64,000 bases of DNA. Origin: SCUB01 sp041918675 (GTDB taxonomy: Bacteria; Pseudomonadota; Alphaproteobacteria; Rhizobiales; Xanthobacteraceae). Of the stretch, positions 60,373 to 64,000 are shown one piece after another. Numbering within the stretch: position 1 is the stretch's first letter; every line of letters starts with the position of its first letter. The notes beneath the pieces were generated by a model, which was not told where the DNA came from, made no database searches, and worked only from the letters and a program-made list of their open reading frames with translations. A program made the position numbers and the translations under genes. The stretch lies in contig JAYRVF010000006.1 in the NCBI GenBank assembly GCA_041918675.1, forward strand, positions 1 to 64,000, read 5' to 3'.

Positions 60373-61035
60373 ATGTCGCCCGCCCGCTTAGTTCGCCGCC
60401 TTGCCGTCGTCGCCGTGGCCGTCATGGCCGTGGCCGTCGGGCTGGCTCCCGTCCGTGCCCAGATGCCGGCGACGCCGCCCGCGCCGGCGGCGCAGGCCAC
60501 GCCAGCGGCACCCGCCGCCCCGCCGGCGGCACCGGCCGGCGACAAGCAGGCTCAGCCGGCTCAGGACAACCGGGCCGACCCCTTCGGCCAGGAATTGACG
60601 CTGACGGCCAAGACCGTGGTCATTCTCAAGGGCAACGCGAATTGGGACGCGGCCTTCGAAACCCTGGTCGCGACCTTCAAGAAGGTCTACGCCGCGCTCG
60701 ACAAGCAGGGCGTCACCCCGGCCGGCCCCGCCATGACCGTCTACACCTCCACCGACGACACCGGCTTCACCTTCGAGGCGCAGGTGCCGGTGAGCGAACC
60801 GCCCAAGAACCTGCCGAAGGACATCGTCGCCGGCAAATCGCCCGAGGCCAAGGCGCTCAAATTCGTCCATCGCGGCTCGTATGACAGCATGGACAATACC
60901 TATGAGGCGATCACCAATCACCTCGAGGAAAAGAAGCTCGAATCGCAGGACATGTTCATCGAGGAATACGTCACCGACGTTCTCAAGACGCCCGAAGACA
61001 AGATGGTGATCAATGTCTACGTGCCGTTGAAGTGA
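60373..61035 (+). CDS. Exported GyrI-like (effector-binding fold) protein
   Basis: A 220-residue protein with a signal peptide (hydrophobic 9-26, cleavage after VRA at 29), an Ala/Pro-rich linker (31-60) and a C-terminal GyrI-like/AraC effector-binding domain (about 75-220; FEAQVPVSEPP, HRGSYDSMDNTYEAI, EEYVTDVLKTPED). Such domains bind small molecules inside regulators; this one is secreted and has no DNA-binding part. Its ligand is unknown. The SIMPL-domain gene starts 22 bases after it. Confidence 0.82.
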   Translation: MSPARLVRRLAVVAVAVMAVAVGLAPVRAQMPATPPAPAAQATPAAPAAPPAAPAGDKQAQPAQDNRADPFGQELTLTAKTVVILKGNANWDAAFETLVATFKKVYAALDKQGVTPAGPAMTVYTSTDDTGFTFEAQVPVSEPPKNLPKDIVAGKSPEAKALKFVHRGSYDSMDNTYEAITNHLEEKKLESQDMFIEEYVTDVLKTPEDKMVINVYVPLK

Positions 61036-61057
61036 CCCGGACGAGGGAACCGAAGCG

Positions 61058-61813
61058 ATGAACTCATTCATCCATCAATCGACGGCGTTCTTTCGGCTCG
61101 CGCCGCGCGCGCTGACGCTGACCGCAGCCGCGCTGCTGGCGCAGGCCGTTCCTCCCGCGACGGCTTCTGCCGAAACCATGGTTCCGGCGATCACCGTGTC
61201 GGGCGAGGCCACGATCGAAACGGCGCCCGATCTCGCCGAAGTCGACGGCGGCGTCACCACCGAGGCCAAGACCGCGCGCGAGGCGAGCGATGCCAACGCC
61301 CGCGCCATGACCGCCGTGATCGCGGCTCTCAAATCCGCCGGCGTCGCGGAAAAGGATATCCGCACCGCGCGCCTGTCGCTCTACCCGGTGATGACGCCGG
61401 CGCGCAACGACCCGCCGCGCGCGAGCCAGATCGTCGGCTACCGCGCGGGCAACAGCGTCACCGTCAAGGTGCGCGAGATCGCGAAGGTCGCCGATACGCT
61501 CGACGCGCTCGTTTCGGCGGGCGCCAACACCATCGGCAATATCCGTTTCGTCGTGTCGAACCCGTCGAAAGTGCTCGACGAGGCGCGCGCGCAGGCCGTC
61601 GGCGACGCGCGGCGCAAGGCCGAACTCTACGCCAAGGCCGCCGGCGCGAGTCTCGGCAAGCCGCTCGCGATTTCGGAGACCGGCGCCGCGCCGCCGCCCA
61701 TGATCTTCGCCGCGCGAGCAAAGGACGCCGGCGCGGCGAGCATTCCCATCGCGCCGGGCGAGCAGACCCTGCACGTGCAACTGAACGTCACCTACGAACT
61801 CAAGACGCCTTAA
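61058..61813 (+). CDS. SIMPL-domain (DUF541) periplasmic protein
   Basis: A 251-residue exported protein with signal peptide (hydrophobic 18-34, cleavage near ASA at 38) and a SIMPL/DUF541 domain (about 43-250; ITVSGEATIETAPDLAEV, GYRAGNSVTVKVRE, ARRKAELYAKAAGASLG). Related proteins (BP26 of Brucella, YggE) form periplasmic or outer-membrane-associated assemblies and affect oxidative stress. It is probably co-transcribed with the GyrI-like gene. Confidence 0.9.
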   Translation: MNSFIHQSTAFFRLAPRALTLTAAALLAQAVPPATASAETMVPAITVSGEATIETAPDLAEVDGGVTTEAKTAREASDANARAMTAVIAALKSAGVAEKDIRTARLSLYPVMTPARNDPPRASQIVGYRAGNSVTVKVREIAKVADTLDALVSAGANTIGNIRFVVSNPSKVLDEARAQAVGDARRKAELYAKAAGASLGKPLAISETGAAPPPMIFAARAKDAGAASIPIAPGEQTLHVQLNVTYELKTP

Positions 61814-61883
61814 CGCGCGCCGCAGGGCCTGGAACCTGAGTTTTTGGCGCCCCAGCCCGCCGCGATTTCTTGACTCGGACCCC

Positions 61884-61933
61884 ATTTTCCGGCTTCTAGG
61901 CGCCGGAAAATCGTCAAAAGACGTTCTTTTGAC
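61884..61933. repeat. Pair of adjacent hairpins between the SIMPL gene and ffh
   Basis: ATTTTCCGGC (61884-61893) pairs with GCCGGAAAAT (61902-61911). GTCAAAAGA (61913-61921) pairs with TCTTTTGAC (61925-61933). Neither is followed by a clear T-run. They may end transcription of the SIMPL gene or be a dispersed repeat. Confidence 0.7.
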
Positions 61934-62041
61934 CCGCCGACCGGTCCCTTGCGAGGCCGGAGGTCAACGCCCGACAGCGCGATGCGCCCTCGGGCGCGAA
62001 AGTGTTTGGAGCGGTCCGGCGCGGGACCGAAGGGCAAGGCG

Positions 62042-63580
62042 ATGTTCGACACCTTAAGCGAGCGGCTGTCTGGCATTCTCGACCGGCTCACCGGGCGCGG
62101 CGCCTTGTCGGAGGCCGATGTCGACGCCGCGATGCGCGAGATCCGCCGCGCGCTGCTCGAAGCCGACGTCGCGCTCGAAGTCGTGCGCGACTTCACCGCG
62201 CGCGTGCGCGAGCAGGCGATCGGCGCGACCGTCATCAAGTCGGTCACGCCGGGGCAGATGGTCGTCAAGATCGTCCATGACGAATTGATCCGCACGCTCG
62301 GCGCCGACAGCCAGGCGATCGACCTCAACGCCCCGCCGCCGGTCGCGATCATGATGGTCGGCCTGCAGGGCTCGGGCAAGACGACGACCACGGCCAAGCT
62401 GGCCCGGCGGCTGAGCGAGCGCGACAAGCGCAAGGTGCTGATGGCCTCGCTCGACGTGCGCCGGCCGGCCGCGATGGAACAGCTCGCCGTGCTCGGCCGC
62501 GACGTCGGCGTCGACACGCTGCCGATCGTCGCCGGCCAGGCGCCGCCGCAAATCGCGCGCCGCGCGCTGGAAGCCGGTCGCCTGGGCGGCTACGACGTGG
62601 TGCTGCTCGACACCGCCGGCCGCACCACGCTCGACGAGGAAATGATGACGGAGGCCGCGACGGTGAAAACCGCCGCCGATCCGCATGAAGTGCTGCTCGT
62701 CGCCGACGCGCTGACCGGCCAGGACGCCGTCAATCTCGCCCGCGCCTTCAACGAGCGCGTCGGCCTGACCGGCATCGTGCTCACGCGCGTCGACGGCGAC
62801 GGGCGCGGCGGCGCGGCGCTGTCGATGCGCGCGGTGACGGCCAAGCCGATCAAGCTCATCGGCGTCGGCGAAAAGATGGACGCGATCGAGGATTTCCATC
62901 CCGACCGCATCGCCGGCCGCATTCTCGGCATGGGCGACGTCGTCTCGCTCGTTGAAAAAGCCGCCGCCAATATCGACGCGGAAAAGGCCGCGCGCGTCGC
63001 CGAGAAGATGCGCAAGGGCGCGTTCGATCTCGCCGATCTGCGCGACCAGCTCCTGCAGATGCAGAAGCTCGGCGGTCTCGGCGGACTGATGGGCATGCTG
63101 CCGGGCGTCGCCAAGATGAAGAATCAAATCGCGTCGGCCAATCTCGACGACCGCGTGCTCAAGCGTCAGGTCGCCGTCATCGATTCGATGACGCGCGCGG
63201 AGCGCAAGAATCCGGACCTGCTCAAGGCCAGCCGCAAGAAGCGCATCGCCGCCGGCGCGGGCGTCAAGGTCGAGGACGTGAACAAGCTACTCAAGATGCA
63301 CTGGACCATGGCCGACGTGATGAAGGCGATGGGCAAGCGCGGGCCGATGGCGGGCCTCGCCAACATGATGGGGATCGGCTCCGGCATGCCCTCGCCGGAG
63401 GAAATGGCCAAGCTCGCCGAAAAGATGCCGGGCGGCGTTCCCGGCGGCATGGCGAACCTGCCGAAGGATTTGCCGAAGGGATTCCCGGGCGGAGGCGGCC
63501 TGCCGCCGAATTTCCCCGGCCTGCCGGGATTGGGCGGCAAGCCCTTCTTGCCGGGCTTTCCGCCGGGGAAGAAGAAATGA
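62042..63580 (+). CDS. ffh: Signal recognition particle protein Ffh
   Basis: SRP54 GTPase that binds signal sequences and 4.5S RNA. The 512 residues comprise the N domain (1-85), the G domain with P-loop GLQGSGKTT (107-115), DTAGR and TRVDGDGRGG, and the methionine-rich M domain (about 320-450). The last 60 residues form a Gly/Pro/Leu tail (repeats of P(K/G)xxPxG) that goes beyond the usual 450-residue protein. The ATG at 62042 gives the standard MFDTLSERL start. It overlaps the MaoC-like gene by four bases. Confidence 0.96.
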   Translation: MFDTLSERLSGILDRLTGRGALSEADVDAAMREIRRALLEADVALEVVRDFTARVREQAIGATVIKSVTPGQMVVKIVHDELIRTLGADSQAIDLNAPPPVAIMMVGLQGSGKTTTTAKLARRLSERDKRKVLMASLDVRRPAAMEQLAVLGRDVGVDTLPIVAGQAPPQIARRALEAGRLGGYDVVLLDTAGRTTLDEEMMTEAATVKTAADPHEVLLVADALTGQDAVNLARAFNERVGLTGIVLTRVDGDGRGGAALSMRAVTAKPIKLIGVGEKMDAIEDFHPDRIAGRILGMGDVVSLVEKAAANIDAEKAARVAEKMRKGAFDLADLRDQLLQMQKLGGLGGLMGMLPGVAKMKNQIASANLDDRVLKRQVAVIDSMTRAERKNPDLLKASRKKRIAAGAGVKVEDVNKLLKMHWTMADVMKAMGKRGPMAGLANMMGIGSGMPSPEEMAKLAEKMPGGVPGGMANLPKDLPKGFPGGGGLPPNFPGLPGLGGKPFLPGFPPGKKK

Positions 63581-63999
63581 TTCATTCGGCGCCCCATGAG
63601 CGTTTCGGCGCGACCATTCCGCTTCAGCCCGACGCGGTGAGCGCGTTCGCGCATGCCGCCGGCGATCACAATCCCCTGCATCACGACGATGCCTTCGCCG
63701 CCACCACGCGCTTCGGCCGCCGCCTGGCGAGCGGTCCGCAGACGACCGCGCATCTGATGGCGTTGACGGCGTCGCATTTCGCCGCGCGCGGCGCGATGGT
63801 CGGACTGGAATTCTGGTTCCGGTTCAACAAGCCGATTTATGCCGACGAAACGATCGCCCTCGAATGGCTGATCGTGTCGGTCAAGGAGAATTCCCGGAGC
63901 CGCGGCGAGATCATCGATCTGCGCGGCCGCATCCGGAATGAACGAGGCGAAACGGCCGTCGGCGCGAAAGGACGCGTCCTGGTCACCGACCGCCTCTGA
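63577..63999 (+). CDS. MaoC-like (R-specific enoyl-CoA hydratase fold) protein
   Basis: A 140-residue single hot-dog-domain protein. The hydratase-2 motif is present with D30 and H35 in AGDHNPLHHDDAFA, then FGRRLASGPQTTAHLMAL. The natural substrate is unknown; relatives hydrate trans-2-enoyl-CoA. It overlaps ffh (ATGA), which is unusual because ffh is normally followed by rpsP or other ribosome genes in this group. The stop is the last complete codon of the window. Confidence 0.88.
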   Translation: MIHSAPHERFGATIPLQPDAVSAFAHAAGDHNPLHHDDAFAATTRFGRRLASGPQTTAHLMALTASHFAARGAMVGLEFWFRFNKPIYADETIALEWLIVSVKENSRSRGEIIDLRGRIRNERGETAVGAKGRVLVTDRL

Positions 64000-64000
64000 G

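Overview
The window is a high-G+C, tightly packed bacterial chromosome segment carrying almost only core genes. Several arrangements point to an alphaproteobacterium of the order Hyphomicrobiales (Rhizobiales): rplU-rpmA-GNAT-obgE-proBA-nadD-rsfS-rlmH-envC-ctpA-yibQ-rppH; an F1-only atpHAGDC operon without the F0 genes; mdh-sucCD-sucAB-lpd; acnA divergent from ccmABCDG; and ispZ/yciB-ftsY-mtaB-dapF near ffh. DUF2794, DUF1223 and the dispersed palindromic repeats fit the same group. Family or genus cannot be fixed from the sequence alone.

Layout. 0-13 kb (mostly + strand): tRNA-Ser(CGA), ribosomal proteins L21 and L27, an acetyltransferase, ObgE, proline synthesis (ProB, ProA), NadD, the ribosome factors RsfS and RlmH, then a cell-envelope block (EnvC-like activator, CtpA protease, YibQ-type protein) ending in RppH. 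13-20 kb (- strand): an Asp-box (sialidase-fold) protein with a small membrane protein, then the F1 ATP synthase operon. 20-28 kb: a SulP transporter, an RlpA protein behind an unusually AT-rich leader, an NpdG-like oxidoreductase, PriA (-), XerC, a DUF4337 protein and a short-chain dehydrogenase.

28-41 kb (- strand): the TCA-cycle block, with Mdh, succinyl-CoA synthetase (SucC, SucD), 2-oxoglutarate dehydrogenase (SucA, SucB) and Lpd, plus a LysE-type exporter between sucB and lpd. It is preceded by a DUF1003 protein, ZapE and ThpR. 41-46.6 kb: TesA-type esterase divergent from a two-gene ABC system, then a BAX-inhibitor-1 family membrane protein. 46.7-55 kb: DUF2794, a candidate structured small RNA, DUF1223, aconitase, and the cytochrome c maturation genes ccmABCDG on the opposite strand. 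55-64 kb: a ComEA-like exported protein, septation protein/FtsY, an RluA-type pseudouridine synthase, MtaB, DapF, two exported proteins (GyrI-like and SIMPL), Ffh and a MaoC-like protein. Both SRP GTPases, FtsY and Ffh, lie in this last part.

I see no prophage, insertion sequence, CRISPR array, toxin-antitoxin pair or defence island, and no clear new multi-gene system. The least explained items are the structured RNA candidate near 47.4-47.54 kb, a pair of inverted repeats at 57.80-57.97 kb that supply the stop codons of both flanking genes, the AT-rich leader of rlpA, the sialidase-fold/membrane protein pair, and lineage-specific low-complexity extensions on L21 and RsfS.
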